From Chryseobacterium ureilyticum (GTDB taxonomy: Bacteria > Bacteroidota > Bacteroidia > Flavobacteriales > Weeksellaceae), in NCBI RefSeq assembly GCF_900156735.1, contig NZ_FTOL01000001.1, positions 372,001 to 436,000 of the forward strand: a stretch of 64,000 nt of DNA, read 5' to 3'. Shown here piece by piece: positions 28,834 to 37,740 of the stretch; positions within the stretch are counted from its first letter, which is position 1, and each line of letters begins with the position of its first letter. The notes under the pieces are model-generated. The model did not search any database, was not told the origin of the DNA, and worked only from the letters and a program-made list of their open reading frames with translations. The position numbers and the translations under genes were made by a program.

Positions 28834-30726
28834 ATGAAAAAAACTATTATAACCGTTTTAGGGCTTGTCTTATTGGTAAGCTGTAAAACTCAAACTGTTT
28901 CAGTATCGTCCCAAAAAACTACAAAATACAGTATCCGAAAAGATAAAGATCAGGATGGTATTCCCAATAAAGAAGATCATTGCCCTGAAGTAGCAGGTTT
29001 GCCTGAGTTTCATGGCTGCCCCGATACAGACGGAGATGGGATAGCAGATAAAGATGATACCTGCCCGGATGTAGCTGGACCAATTGAAAATAACGGTTGC
29101 CCTTGGCCCGATACCGATGGGGATGGCGTGATTGATAAAGATGACGCGTGTCCAACAGTTACAGGGCCTCCTGAAAATAATGGCTGTCCATGGCCCGATA
29201 CCGATGGAGATGGAGTTTTAGACAAAGACGATGCATGTCCTACTGTTCCTGGGCTTCCTGAATATAATGGCTGTCCGAAACCAAAATCATTGGTGGCAAT
29301 GGAGATTTCCAGTTCACCAAAAACGAGTAAACCCACAACTGGAAATAAAACTTCTTTAACAAAAGGTTATAAAACAAAATCCAAAGATGAACTTCCTGAA
29401 GCTGGTAAATTAACTGCAGGTGAAATCAATGACTTTTCAAAATGGAACTATTGGGAGGATATGGCACTTCCTGTTTTATCTCAACACAAAGAACAATGGA
29501 TATTTTTTCCGGATGAAAGAGTATCAGTGCAACTTGTAAATAAAGATAAAATTCCTGTTATTGGTAAGAAACTCGTTTTATTGAATGATAAGAAGGAAAT
29601 AATTTGGCAAGCTGTTTCTGATAATAAAGGAAGTGCTGAACTTTGGGTTACTTCAAGAATTGATGATAAACTTTCATCAGAAAAGTATTTTATAGGCGAT
29701 GAGAATAAAAAAATATTGTCAAGTAATGTTACTTTATTCAAAGAAGGACAGAATGTAATTACGATTGATGTTCCCTGTCTTGAAAAAAGAAATTTAGATC
29801 TGGCTTTCGTTGTAGATGCTACAGGTTCTATGGGAGATGAAATTACGTATTTACAATCTGAGTTATTAGACGTATTGAAAAAAGTAGAGGAAAAACTAGC
29901 TAATACAACTGATGTTCGTTATGGTTCTGTATTTTACAGAGATCACGGGGACGAATATGTGACCAAGGAGTTTGATTTTTCTGATAAAGCTACAAATCTG
30001 ATTAACTTTATTAAACAACAAAGTGCAGGCGGTGGAGGAGACGCCCCGGAAGCTGTGGTGGAAGCTCTGGATTCATCTATTGATAAATTAAGTTGGAGTA
30101 CCATGAATTCTACTAAAATTATTTTTTTAATTTTGGATGCACCACCTCATTATTCAAAAGAAAATATTGATAGATTACATAATAAAATAAAATTGGCGGC
30201 GCAAAAAGGAATCACAATAATTCCATTAGCAGCAAGTGATATAGATAAGCAGACTGAGTACTTAATGAGAACTTTTGCGCTACTTACAAACGGCACCTAT
30301 ACTTTTCTTACAAATCATAGTGGCATTGGTAATAATCATATAGAACCAACCACAGATTCATATGAAGTTGAAAAATTAAACGACCTGTTATTAAGGTTGA
30401 TTTTACAACGTTCAATAATACCTTCCTGCCAAACAACTTCTAATAATGAATATATAAATAAAAAAATTGAAACTGAACTGGAAGAAGAGAAGAATCCAAA
30501 AATTAAAATTTATCCAAATCCAACTAAAGGAGAAATCAATATTCAGTCAAATAAACAGATTGATGAACTGTATTTATATGATTATAGTGGTAAAATATTA
30601 ATTAAACAGGAAAAATTACCTGCAGGGACGAATAAGATTGATATTACATCTTATCCTCAGAGTATCTATCTGATGAGATGCAAATATGGTAAACAATGGG
30701 ATACTTTTAAAATTATCAAAAATTAA
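28834..30726 (+). CDS. Thrombospondin type 3 repeat / VWA lipoprotein with type IX sorting domain
   Basis: A 630-residue surface protein. Signal peptide with lipobox LLVSC (Cys ~17). Four thrombospondin type 3 calcium-binding repeats (D-x-D-x-D-G-x-x-D-x-x-D-x-C-P) occupy residues ~35-150. A VWA domain begins near residue 320 with MIDAS-like DATGS. The last ~75 residues ([11 protein letters not shown] to the terminal FKIIKN) form a T9SS C-terminal sorting domain. Lipidation and T9SS routing together are unusual. Likely part of the sigma operon: it follows the plug-VWA gene by 122 bases. Confidence 0.85.
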   Translation: MKKTIITVLGLVLLVSCKTQTVSVSSQKTTKYSIRKDKDQDGIPNKEDHCPEVAGLPEFHGCPDTDGDGIADKDDTCPDVAGPIENNGCPWPDTDGDGVIDKDDACPTVTGPPENNGCPWPDTDGDGVLDKDDACPTVPGLPEYNGCPKPKSLVAMEISSSPKTSKPTTGNKTSLTKGYKTKSKDELPEAGKLTAGEINDFSKWNYWEDMALPVLSQHKEQWIFFPDERVSVQLVNKDKIPVIGKKLVLLNDKKEIIWQAVSDNKGSAELWVTSRIDDKLSSEKYFIGDENKKILSSNVTLFKEGQNVITIDVPCLEKRNLDLAFVVDATGSMGDEITYLQSELLDVLKKVEEKLANTTDVRYGSVFYRDHGDEYVTKEFDFSDKATNLINFIKQQSAGGGGDAPEAVVEALDSSIDKLSWSTMNSTKIIFLILDAPPHYSKENIDRLHNKIKLAAQKGITIIPLAASDIDKQTEYLMRTFALLTNGTYTFLTNHSGIGNNHIEPTTDSYEVEKLNDLLLRLILQRSIIPSCQTTSNNEYINKKIETELEEEKNPKIKIYPNPTKGEINIQSNKQIDELYLYDYSGKILIKQEKLPAGTNKIDITSYPQSIYLMRCKYGKQWDTFKIIKN

Positions 30727-30781
30727 ATAATAATATGCAACAGGCATTCACAACGGATGTCTGTTTTCTTTTAAAATTAAT

Positions 30782-30799
30782 TTTCAAAAATTATTGAAA
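30782..30799. promoter_or_regulatory. GbsR-type operator, copy 1
   Basis: TTTCAAAAATTATTGAAA, an inverted repeat TTTCAA-N6-TTGAAA, where the -33 region of the regulator's promoter should lie. The identical 18-mer recurs at 31392-31409. Confidence 0.65.
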
Positions 30800-30815
30800 A
30801 TTCAAAAATTATAAT

Positions 30816-30823
30816 TACATTTG
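30816..30823 (+). promoter_or_regulatory. TAnnTTTG -7 element of the GbsR-type gene
   Basis: TACATTTG, 16 bases after the operator and 26 bases before the ATG at 30849. Confidence 0.6.
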
Positions 30824-30848
30824 TATCAGAAATTTAAAATAAACCAAA

Positions 30849-31352
30849 ATGCAACTTTCAGAAGCCAAAGAAAAATACATTCAAACCTGGGGAACATTTG
30901 CTACCAATTGGGGAATCAATCGTACAATGGCACAAGTACATGCATTGCTTTTGGCGAGTGGAAAACCATTGTCTACAGACGAAGTAATGGAGCAGCTGGA
31001 AATTTCAAGAGGAAATGCCAATATGAACCTTCGTGCTTTAATCGATTGGGGAATTGTCCGAAAAGAATTTATAAAAGGAGACAGAAAAGAATACTTCGTT
31101 GCCGAAAAAGATGTTTGGTATCTTTTCAAACAGATCACCAAAGAACGTAGAAAAAGAGAAATAGAACCGGTAATTTCTTTTTTGGAAGAACTCCGAAATA
31201 TTGAAGATAATGATACGGAAGAGGCTCAGGAATTTATTAAGCTAATGAATGATTTCAGCTCTGTAACCGGTAAAATCAACAATATCATGGATTTGGCTAT
31301 AAAAAGTGATGATCACTGGCTGGTAGGGAAGATTACCAACCTGTTAAAATAG
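30849..31352 (+). CDS. GbsR/MarR-type transcriptional regulator
   Basis: A 167-residue winged-helix regulator. Residues 20-80 hold the HTH (MAQVHALLLASGKPLSTDEVMEQLEISRGNANMNLRAL) typical of the GbsR subgroup, and residues 85-167 form a helical, charged dimerisation part. Two copies of one perfect operator-like palindrome flank the gene, one before it and one before the next operon, so it probably represses itself and the genes from 31437 to 34969. The ligand is unknown. Confidence 0.85.
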   Translation: MQLSEAKEKYIQTWGTFATNWGINRTMAQVHALLLASGKPLSTDEVMEQLEISRGNANMNLRALIDWGIVRKEFIKGDRKEYFVAEKDVWYLFKQITKERRKREIEPVISFLEELRNIEDNDTEEAQEFIKLMNDFSSVTGKINNIMDLAIKSDDHWLVGKITNLLK

Positions 31353-31391
31353 AAAAGAAAGGATGAAAATCCTTTTTTATTTCAAATAAAC

Positions 31392-31409
31392 TTTCAAAAA
31401 TTATTGAAA
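31392..31409. promoter_or_regulatory. GbsR-type operator, copy 2
   Basis: An exact second copy of TTTCAAAAATTATTGAAA, here 142 bases before the membrane protein gene at 31534 and 28 bases before a small open frame. It suggests co-regulation of the operon with the regulator gene. Confidence 0.65.
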
Positions 31410-31436
31410 ATATAATATTTTTAAAATGTTTGGAAA

Positions 31437-31523
31437 ATGAAAACATTAATCTTTAAGATCTGGATGTACATTACTTTCCGATCAAAGCATAAAAGAACCA
31501 GAGGCGATTTTCTTAACCTTTAA
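31437..31523 (+). CDS. Possible 28-residue micro-ORF at the head of the GbsR-controlled operon
   Basis: ATG to TAA, encoding 28 residues with a hydrophobic start (MKTLIFKIWMYITF) and a basic second half (RSKHKRTRGDFLNL). It begins right after the second operator and ends 10 bases before the next gene, with proper placement for a first operon gene or a leader peptide. The composition is more protein-like than chance, but there is no homology evidence. Confidence 0.3.
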   Translation: MKTLIFKIWMYITFRSKHKRTRGDFLNL

Positions 31524-31533
31524 AGTAATAACC

Positions 31534-31905
31534 ATGAAAAATTTTATAAAATATGACTTTTATGTACAGCTATTCTTCCTTATAACCGGATGTTTTGTCA
31601 CTATCATTAAAGGTTGGGATGGATGGATATTGTTTTACTTTATTGTAGGAATTCCTCAGTTAATCAGTTGTTTAGTCAGAATTTTTTTAAAAATTAAAAT
31701 TTCGCCACTTTTCCTGATTTATGGAATAACAATACTCCCTGTCTGGCTTTCTATAGTAATCCTGATTACAATCGGAATTGATAATGAAGTTACAGCTATT
31801 CCAACATATATTGCAATGGCGGCGTTTTTCTATAGTCCTTTTATGGCGTTATTGTATGCTCTTGAAAGTCATAATCTGTATCAATCTTTAAAACAACTAT
31901 CATGA
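31534..31905 (+). CDS. Small membrane protein of unknown function
   Basis: A 123-residue protein made of four hydrophobic segments with short polar loops, an inner-membrane protein. No motif. Its last four bases overlap the start of the DCC-family gene (ATGA), so the two are translationally coupled within the GbsR-linked operon. Function not proposed. Confidence 0.65.
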   Translation: MKNFIKYDFYVQLFFLITGCFVTIIKGWDGWILFYFIVGIPQLISCLVRIFLKIKISPLFLIYGITILPVWLSIVILITIGIDNEVTAIPTYIAMAAFFYSPFMALLYALESHNLYQSLKQLS

Positions 31906-32714
31906 AAACACTCAAAAACCACACCTTAATCTACGATAACGAATGCCCAATGTGCGCTCTTTATTCTAAGGGTTTTACAAAATGTGGAATGCTGGATGAA
32001 GATGGAAGAGAAGCCTTTACCGAAATATCTGTCAGAAATAAAAATCTGGTAGATTTTAACCGGGCAAAAAACGAAATAGCTTTAGTAGACCATGATCATA
32101 ATACAGTCATTTATGGTTTGGATAGTTTACTTACCATTATCGGAAGCTCCTTTCCTTTACTGGAAAAAATAGCAAGAATACAGCCTTTGTATTGGTTTTT
32201 CAAAAAGCTTTATTCATTTGTGTCTTACAATAGAAAACAGATTATTCCATCTGCAAAAGATAATACAGATCAATCCTGTGTTCCGGACTTTAATTTAAAA
32301 TACAGATTAGGCTATATTACATTTGTTGTATTATTTTCAGCTTATATTTTAAATCTGTATTCTGCGAAAATGGGACTGAATTTTACTTCCGGTTTTCTAA
32401 GAGAACTGACAGTCTGTTTAGGGCAAATTCTTTGGCAAACCTTCTTTTTGAAAGCGTATTTAAAAGATAAGATCTGGGATTACCTTGGAAATATGATGAC
32501 CGTTTCATTAATAGGAACATTGCTTTTAATTCCAGCTTTATTTACTAATTTCAGTCTGATCTTTTATCTCATTTACTTTGCAATCGTAGTACTGATCATG
32601 TTTTTGGAACATTTAAGAAGATGTAAAATATTAAAACTGAATTACTTTCCTACTATTTCATGGATGTTATTTCGAATGACTGCCTTGGCGATCATTATTC
32701 TCCTAACTATTTAA
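31902..32714 (+). CDS. DCC (DUF393) family thiol-disulfide oxidoreductase-like membrane protein
   Basis: A 270-residue protein. The N-terminal ~120 residues carry the DCC-family signature YDNECPMC with Cys15 and Cys18 in a thioredoxin-like CxxC, found in putative thiol-disulfide oxidoreductases. The C-terminal half has four to five membrane helices. It overlaps the preceding membrane gene by four bases. Such DCC proteins often sit with SRPBCC, DUF2071 and TIGR01777 genes as here; the shared process is not known. Confidence 0.8.
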   Translation: MKTLKNHTLIYDNECPMCALYSKGFTKCGMLDEDGREAFTEISVRNKNLVDFNRAKNEIALVDHDHNTVIYGLDSLLTIIGSSFPLLEKIARIQPLYWFFKKLYSFVSYNRKQIIPSAKDNTDQSCVPDFNLKYRLGYITFVVLFSAYILNLYSAKMGLNFTSGFLRELTVCLGQILWQTFFLKAYLKDKIWDYLGNMMTVSLIGTLLLIPALFTNFSLIFYLIYFAIVVLIMFLEHLRRCKILKLNYFPTISWMLFRMTALAIIILLTI

Positions 32715-32750
32715 AAATAACTCAGATAAAAATTAATAAACCTTGTCATC

Positions 32751-33242
32751 ATGTCTAGAATTTATTTAGAAACCAATATTAATGCAGATATTCAAACTGT
32801 TTTTGATCTAGCAAGAAATATTGATTTGCATCAAAAATCTACCTCAAAAACGAATGAAAAAGCAATTGCAGGACGTACATCCGGCTTAATTGAGGAAAAT
32901 GAAACCGTAACCTGGAGAGCAAAACATTTGGGAGTATATCAAACCCTTACTACAAAGATCATCAGTATGGATAAACCTCATCAGTTTACCGATGAAATGC
33001 AGAAAGGAACATTCAAATCCCTTCATCATCAGCATATTTTTAAAAGAATCAAAGGCAAAACCCTGATGATCGACATCTTTGATTTTGAATCTCCACTAGG
33101 AATAATAGGCAAAGTCTTCAATAAAATCTTCCTCAAAAATTACATGAAAAAATTCCTCATTGAAAGAAACAAATTAATAAAAGCCACCGCAGAATCCACA
33201 ACAATGAGTCATAACGTGACGACTTACCCCAGGATAGAATAA
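32751..33242 (+). CDS. SRPBCC (START-like) family protein
   Basis: A 163-residue protein with the START/SRPBCC beginning RIYLETNINADIQTVFDLARNIDLHQKSTSKT, a fold that forms a deep hydrophobic ligand-binding cavity. The central RDTVTWRAKHLG-like block and the late HIFKRIKGKTLMIDIFDFESPLG fit the 'cell division inhibitor SulA-like' SRPBCC subgroup paired with TIGR01777 epimerases. Cytoplasmic. Ligand unknown. Confidence 0.75.
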   Translation: MSRIYLETNINADIQTVFDLARNIDLHQKSTSKTNEKAIAGRTSGLIEENETVTWRAKHLGVYQTLTTKIISMDKPHQFTDEMQKGTFKSLHHQHIFKRIKGKTLMIDIFDFESPLGIIGKVFNKIFLKNYMKKFLIERNKLIKATAESTTMSHNVTTYPRIE

Positions 33243-33305
33243 AATTCTATCAACCTAATATCAAAACATCACAACATACCACCAAAACCATAAAATAAAA
33301 GCATC

Positions 33306-34028
33306 ATGAATTTTTTAAAAGCAGAATGGAGAAAATTAGCCATCATTAATTACGAAATCAATCCTGATATATTACAGGAATACCTTCCTGAAGGAACAGA
33401 GTTGGATTTTTATAAAGGAAAATGCTATGTGAGTTTAGTAGGTTTCATGTTTTTAAATACAAAATTATTAGGGTTACCCATTCCTTTCCACCGCAACTTT
33501 GAAGAAGTAAATCTCAGATTTTATGTCAAGAAAAATGAAAATGGAATCTGGAAGAGAGGAGTGGTTTTTATCAAAGAAATCGTTCCGAAGCCAGCTTTGA
33601 GTTTTGTGGCAAATTCTATTTACAAAGAAAATTACCATACGATGCCAATGAAAAATATAATCCGTGAAAAAGATGATGAATTACTTATCAAATATTCCTG
33701 GAAAGATAAAAGCTGGCATTCTATTGAAATAAAAGCAGAAACCCAGACACAACCAATGGAAGAAGATTCAGAATTTGAATTTATTACAGAACATTATTGG
33801 GGATTCACTAAAAAAGAAGATAAAACATCTGAATATGAAGTCTGCCATCCAAAATGGGACTGTTATCAGGTAAAACAATACCAGCTTGATATTGATTTTC
33901 ATAAGATCTATGGTGAAGAATTTGAATGTTTAAATCATCAGATTCCAATTTCAGTAATGCTGGCTGAAGGTTCTGAAATAGAAGTAAAAACGAAAAAATA
34001 TACAATTAAAAACAATAATCAGATTTAG
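33306..34028 (+). CDS. DUF2071 (YqjF-like) family protein
   Basis: A 240-residue cytoplasmic protein. The opening segment with YEINPDILQEYLPEGTELDFYKG and VSLVGFMFLNTKLLGLPIPFHRNFEEVNLRFYV is diagnostic for DUF2071, an acetoacetate-decarboxylase-like beta-barrel fold. The family has no established reaction. It sits between SRPBCC and epimerase genes in the same operon. Confidence 0.85.
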   Translation: MNFLKAEWRKLAIINYEINPDILQEYLPEGTELDFYKGKCYVSLVGFMFLNTKLLGLPIPFHRNFEEVNLRFYVKKNENGIWKRGVVFIKEIVPKPALSFVANSIYKENYHTMPMKNIIREKDDELLIKYSWKDKSWHSIEIKAETQTQPMEEDSEFEFITEHYWGFTKKEDKTSEYEVCHPKWDCYQVKQYQLDIDFHKIYGEEFECLNHQIPISVMLAEGSEIEVKTKKYTIKNNNQI

Positions 34029-34069
34029 AGCAAACAACATTTTATTTCTGATTTTAAAAATCAATAAAG

Positions 34070-34969
34070 ATGAAAATAATCATAGCAGGAGGTACAGGAT
34101 TCCTTGGCGAAAACTTAGAAACATATTTTACGAAGAAAGGAAATCAGGTTTATATTCTGACGCGTAAACCTCAACGTGAAAATGAAATCTATTGGGATGC
34201 AAAAACAATAGGAGATTGGAAAAATATACTTGAAAAGGCAGATGTTCTTATTAATCTTACCGGAAAATCTGTTGATTGCCGTTATCATGATAAAAACAAA
34301 CAGGAAATATACTCTTCAAGAATTGAAAGTACAAAAATATTGCAGGAAGCTATAGATCTTTGTACAGAAAAACCTAAAATTTGGTTGAATGCCAGTTCTG
34401 CAACCATTTATGTACATTCAGAAAAACATTTGAATACAGAAGAAGATGGAGTCATTGGTGATGATTTTTCAATGAATATCTGTAAAAGTTGGGAAGAAGA
34501 ATTTTTTAAAGGTAAAAATGAAGAAACAAGAAAAGTAGCACTTCGAACTTCTATCGTGCTTGGAAATAATGGTGGTGCATTTCCCAAATTGAAAATGATT
34601 ACAAAATTAGGCTTAGGCGGAAAACAAGGTAGAGGTAATCAAATGGTTAGCTGGATTCATATTGATGACTTCTGTAATGCTGTAGATTGGATCATTCAGA
34701 ATGAAAATATCAATGGAGCAATAAATATAACAGCTCCGGCTCCGATATCCAATAAAATGATGATGAATGAATTGAGAAAACAATACAAAGTTCCTTTTGG
34801 GCTTAACGCTCCAGTATGGCAGCTTGAAATCGCTTCCATATTCATGAAGACAGAAACAGAATTATTACTGAAAAGTCGCAATGTTTACCCTGAAAAATTG
34901 GTGGAAAGTGGTTTCAGGTTTTCCTTTCCAACATTCAATGAAGCGATTCTTAATCTGTTAAAAATCTAA
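34070..34969 (+). CDS. TIGR01777 family NAD(P)-dependent epimerase-like protein
   Basis: A 299-residue extended short-chain dehydrogenase-like protein. The Rossmann loop IIAGGTGFLGENL opens it, and the TIGR01777 markers are LINLTGKSVDCRYHDKNKQEI, SSRIESTKIL, the SSATIYVHS block and the late MVSWIHIDDFCNAV. Members are close to the Arabidopsis SulA-like giant chloroplast protein, and their reaction is unknown. Last gene of the GbsR-linked operon. Confidence 0.85.
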   Translation: MKIIIAGGTGFLGENLETYFTKKGNQVYILTRKPQRENEIYWDAKTIGDWKNILEKADVLINLTGKSVDCRYHDKNKQEIYSSRIESTKILQEAIDLCTEKPKIWLNASSATIYVHSEKHLNTEEDGVIGDDFSMNICKSWEEEFFKGKNEETRKVALRTSIVLGNNGGAFPKLKMITKLGLGGKQGRGNQMVSWIHIDDFCNAVDWIIQNENINGAINITAPAPISNKMMMNELRKQYKVPFGLNAPVWQLEIASIFMKTETELLLKSRNVYPEKLVESGFRFSFPTFNEAILNLLKI

Positions 34970-34981
34970 TGTTTGTAGATG

Positions 34982-35020
34982 TGTGAAAGGTTAATTATAT
35001 TAGCAAAAACGACTTTCACA
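34982..35020. promoter_or_regulatory. Inverted repeat spanning the fucosidase promoter and start
   Basis: TGTGAAAG (34982-34989) and CTTTCACA (35013-35020) are perfect inverted arms around a TATATTAG -7-like element (34996-35003). The right arm ends on the A of the ATG. It may be an operator or an RNA fold that limits translation. Confidence 0.45.
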
Positions 35021-36462
35021 TGCTTATTACACAAAAAGCGAAAATTATATTTCTTTCTTTTGCTCTTTCCAGCTCAGCGGTCTTTTCACAGGCACATAAT
35101 GTTTCTGAAGGATATCAAAAACCTACAGACCCCCTTGTTGTTCAGAACTTAGAAGAGTGGCAGGATTTGAAGTTCGGATTGTTTATGCATTGGGGAACCT
35201 ATAGCCAATGGGGAATTGTTGAAAGCTGGAGCTTATGTCCCGAAGATGAATCCTGGACCCAAAGAAAACCGGAACATGGAGTGTCTTACAATGAATATGT
35301 GAAGAATTATGAAAAACTTCAGACCACTTTCAATCCTGTTCAGTTCAATCCTCAGAAATGGGCAGATGCAGCTAAGAAAGCAGGAATGAAATATGTAGTT
35401 TTCACCACGAAGCATCATGACGGTTTTGCTATGTTTGATACAAAACAATCCGACTATAAGATAACATCATCCAAAACACCTTTTTCAGGTAACCCAAAAG
35501 CAGATGTAACGAAGGAAATCTTCAATACATTCAGAAAAGAAGGATTCAAAATAGGAGCTTATTTCTCAAAACCAGATTGGCATTCCGATGATTACTGGTG
35601 GTCTTACTTTCCACCGAAAGACAGAAACGTCAATTATGATCCAAAGAAATATCCTGAAAAATGGAACAGTTTTAAACAATTTACATTCAATCAACTGAAT
35701 GAAATTACCTCCAATTACGGGAAAATAGATATTTTATGGTTGGATGGAGGTTGGGTTCGTCCTTTTCATACCATTGATCCAAAAGTAGAATGGCAGCGTA
35801 CCATCAAAATGGAGCAGGATATTGATATGGATAAAATTGGTACTATGGCAAGGAAGAATCAACCAGGGATAATCATTGTAGATCGTACCGTTCCAGGAAA
35901 ATGGGAAAATTATGTTACTCCGGAGCAGGCTGTTCCGGAACATACACTTTCTATTCCTTGGGAAAGCTGTATTACAATGGGTGACTCATTTTCGTATGTT
36001 CCTAATGACAATTATAAATCCTCCCAGAAAATCATTGAAACGCTGATCAAAATTATCTCAAGAGGCGGAAACTACCTGATGAATATTGCTCCCGGACCTA
36101 ATGGAGATTATGATGCTGTAGTTTATGAAAGACTGAACGAAATTTCAGAATGGATGAATAAGAATCAATCTAGTGTTTTTGCTACCCGAAGTGTTGCACC
36201 TTATCACGAAGGAAATATCTATTATACACAAAGCAAAGATGGAAATACAGTGAATGTTTTCCACCTTAATGAAGATTCAGAATATCATGCACCCGCTGAA
36301 ATTAACTTTTCACTTCCTGAAAATTTTAATCCAAAATCTTTAACCATTCTTGGAATCTCTTCCAAAATACAATGGAAAAAAAATAATAATATCATCAAAG
36401 TAAAATTCCCGGAAAGCAGAAAGAATTTAAAATATGCCACTGTAATCCAGATACAACAATAA
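35020..36462 (+). CDS. GH29 alpha-L-fucosidase, secreted
   Basis: A 480-residue glycosidase with a signal peptide ending VFSQ (residue 23). GH29 markers are FMHWGTYSQWG, the active-site KYVVFTTKHHDGFAMFDTK, KIGAYFSKPDWH and WLDGGW with the catalytic nucleophile Asp242. The C-terminal ~90 residues form the beta-sandwich. It would cleave terminal alpha-fucose from glycans in the periplasm or outside. It has its own promoter. No partner sugar transporter is adjacent. Confidence 0.92.
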   Translation: MLITQKAKIIFLSFALSSSAVFSQAHNVSEGYQKPTDPLVVQNLEEWQDLKFGLFMHWGTYSQWGIVESWSLCPEDESWTQRKPEHGVSYNEYVKNYEKLQTTFNPVQFNPQKWADAAKKAGMKYVVFTTKHHDGFAMFDTKQSDYKITSSKTPFSGNPKADVTKEIFNTFRKEGFKIGAYFSKPDWHSDDYWWSYFPPKDRNVNYDPKKYPEKWNSFKQFTFNQLNEITSNYGKIDILWLDGGWVRPFHTIDPKVEWQRTIKMEQDIDMDKIGTMARKNQPGIIIVDRTVPGKWENYVTPEQAVPEHTLSIPWESCITMGDSFSYVPNDNYKSSQKIIETLIKIISRGGNYLMNIAPGPNGDYDAVVYERLNEISEWMNKNQSSVFATRSVAPYHEGNIYYTQSKDGNTVNVFHLNEDSEYHAPAEINFSLPENFNPKSLTILGISSKIQWKKNNNIIKVKFPESRKNLKYATVIQIQQ

Positions 36463-36464
36463 AA

Positions 36465-36490
36465 AAGAGCAGAAAATAAATCCCGCTCTT
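36465..36490. terminator. Hairpin between convergent genes
   Basis: AAGAGC and GCTCTT arms around a 14-base loop between the fucosidase gene and the converging secreted-protein gene. Short stem, so weak support. Confidence 0.4.
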
Positions 36491-36516
36491 CAATGAATTA
36501 TAAAAACTGAAAGCTT

Positions 36517-37416
36517 TTAATACTTTCTGGCTAAAAGGACGTTCAATAAGAATGTACCTGCCCAGTTACTGTTAGTACCTCCTTCTGTTCCCATAAAGTC
36601 TACACGGGCAACTGATACTGTAAGTCTGGTTTTTCCACTTACATTGGCAAGACTTACAAAAGAAGCGGTGAATACATCAGGATAACTAGAATTGTTTCCT
36701 GCCGTAAGGATAGGGTACATATTGGTGACATTAAATGCTGGTCCCTGATATTCATAGACAAGAGTCATTCTACTGCTTTTTGTGAAACCACTAATAATAG
36801 GCGTAGCATTTAGAGCACCGAATGATGAACTTACAGAAGTTTTACTGATGATCCACCACGCATCTGCCCCCGTTCCGGTATCAAAAGAGGTATTGGCATG
36901 ATTGGTCCAGTCATTAACTCCCGTACTTGCATTATTATGAGGTGGAATTGTAAGCTGTGCACCATAGATTTCAACATTACTTGGTTTGGGAAGAACAGTG
37001 AAAGATAAATCCCAGGTTCCGCCACTGGTATTACTGTTGTTAACCACTTCTGCATAGGCACCCAAAGGAATTACAAACGAAGAAACAGGAGTATTATCTA
37101 TTCTCAACGTATTACCGCCTGAAGCCTGTAGGGTAATGTTTGACGTTGAAATATTTTTGATCTTATAGATTCTCCCCGTATAGCTGGTAGCCCCACTTCC
37201 AATAACAGGAAGAGTGAAGGTTGCGTTACCTGTTCCGTTGTAAGTAATATAATGGTCTGTAGCCAAAATAGTATAGGATGTAGCTGTCACTTGTTTATAA
37301 CCCGCTCCTAGTGATCCGTTGATGGCTAAAGTACTGTTGGGGGTATCTGTATTAATACCTACCTGCGCATTTAAAAATACTCCTCCAAATAAAAGAATTG
37401 AGATGTACCTTTTCAT
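36517..37416 (-). CDS. Secreted protein with tail-fibre-like N-terminus, function unknown
   Basis: A 299-residue protein with a signal peptide ending LNAQ (residue 18). The mature start VGINTDTPNSTLAINGSLGAGY matches the 'GIGT' style of secreted Flavobacteriia proteins. The next part is a repeat-poor beta-rich region (TFTLPVIGSGATSYTGRIYKIKN) followed by a C-terminal domain ending NWAGTFLLNVLLARKY. It is a sister in design to the 13801-14739 protein, whose end also carries NWGKGY. No catalytic motif. Perhaps an extracellular fibre or adhesin. Confidence 0.65.
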   Translation of the reverse strand: MKRYISILLFGGVFLNAQVGINTDTPNSTLAINGSLGAGYKQVTATSYTILATDHYITYNGTGNATFTLPVIGSGATSYTGRIYKIKNISTSNITLQASGGNTLRIDNTPVSSFVIPLGAYAEVVNNSNTSGGTWDLSFTVLPKPSNVEIYGAQLTIPPHNNASTGVNDWTNHANTSFDTGTGADAWWIISKTSVSSSFGALNATPIISGFTKSSRMTLVYEYQGPAFNVTNMYPILTAGNNSSYPDVFTASFVSLANVSGKTRLTVSVARVDFMGTEGGTNSNWAGTFLLNVLLARKY

Positions 37417-37740
37417 TTTAATTTTATTTAAGTGGTTTCATTATAAAAATATTAAAAAAATACATCATACTATATTTTTTTACTATTAAAAATTAATTAA
37501 AAATAGTGTTTAATGATTTTATTCTTTATTGATAGTCTTTTTCATGGTACTGTATAATGAAATAATTCCTGTCATAGTGACGATTTTATTCCTTTTTTCA
37601 ACTTTTATGCAATGTTGTAGTATGAATATTACATCAGATTTTTATAAATAATGGTATGATATATGTTTATTTATACATAAACCTGAATGAACTTAGCTGG
37701 TTAATTAATTAGTTGTATCCATTCAAAAATATTAAACATT
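37417..37740. other. Gene-free gap
   Basis: 324 very AT-rich bases between two divergent genes. No open frame, clear promoter box or repeat was recognised. Confidence 0.4.

Noticed and set aside
29010..29336. 108-codon minus-strand frame and a repeated DNA pattern near 29020-29270.
   Set aside because: Shadow of the thrombospondin type 3 repeats on the plus strand; the DNA periodicity comes from the coding repeats and is not a CRISPR.
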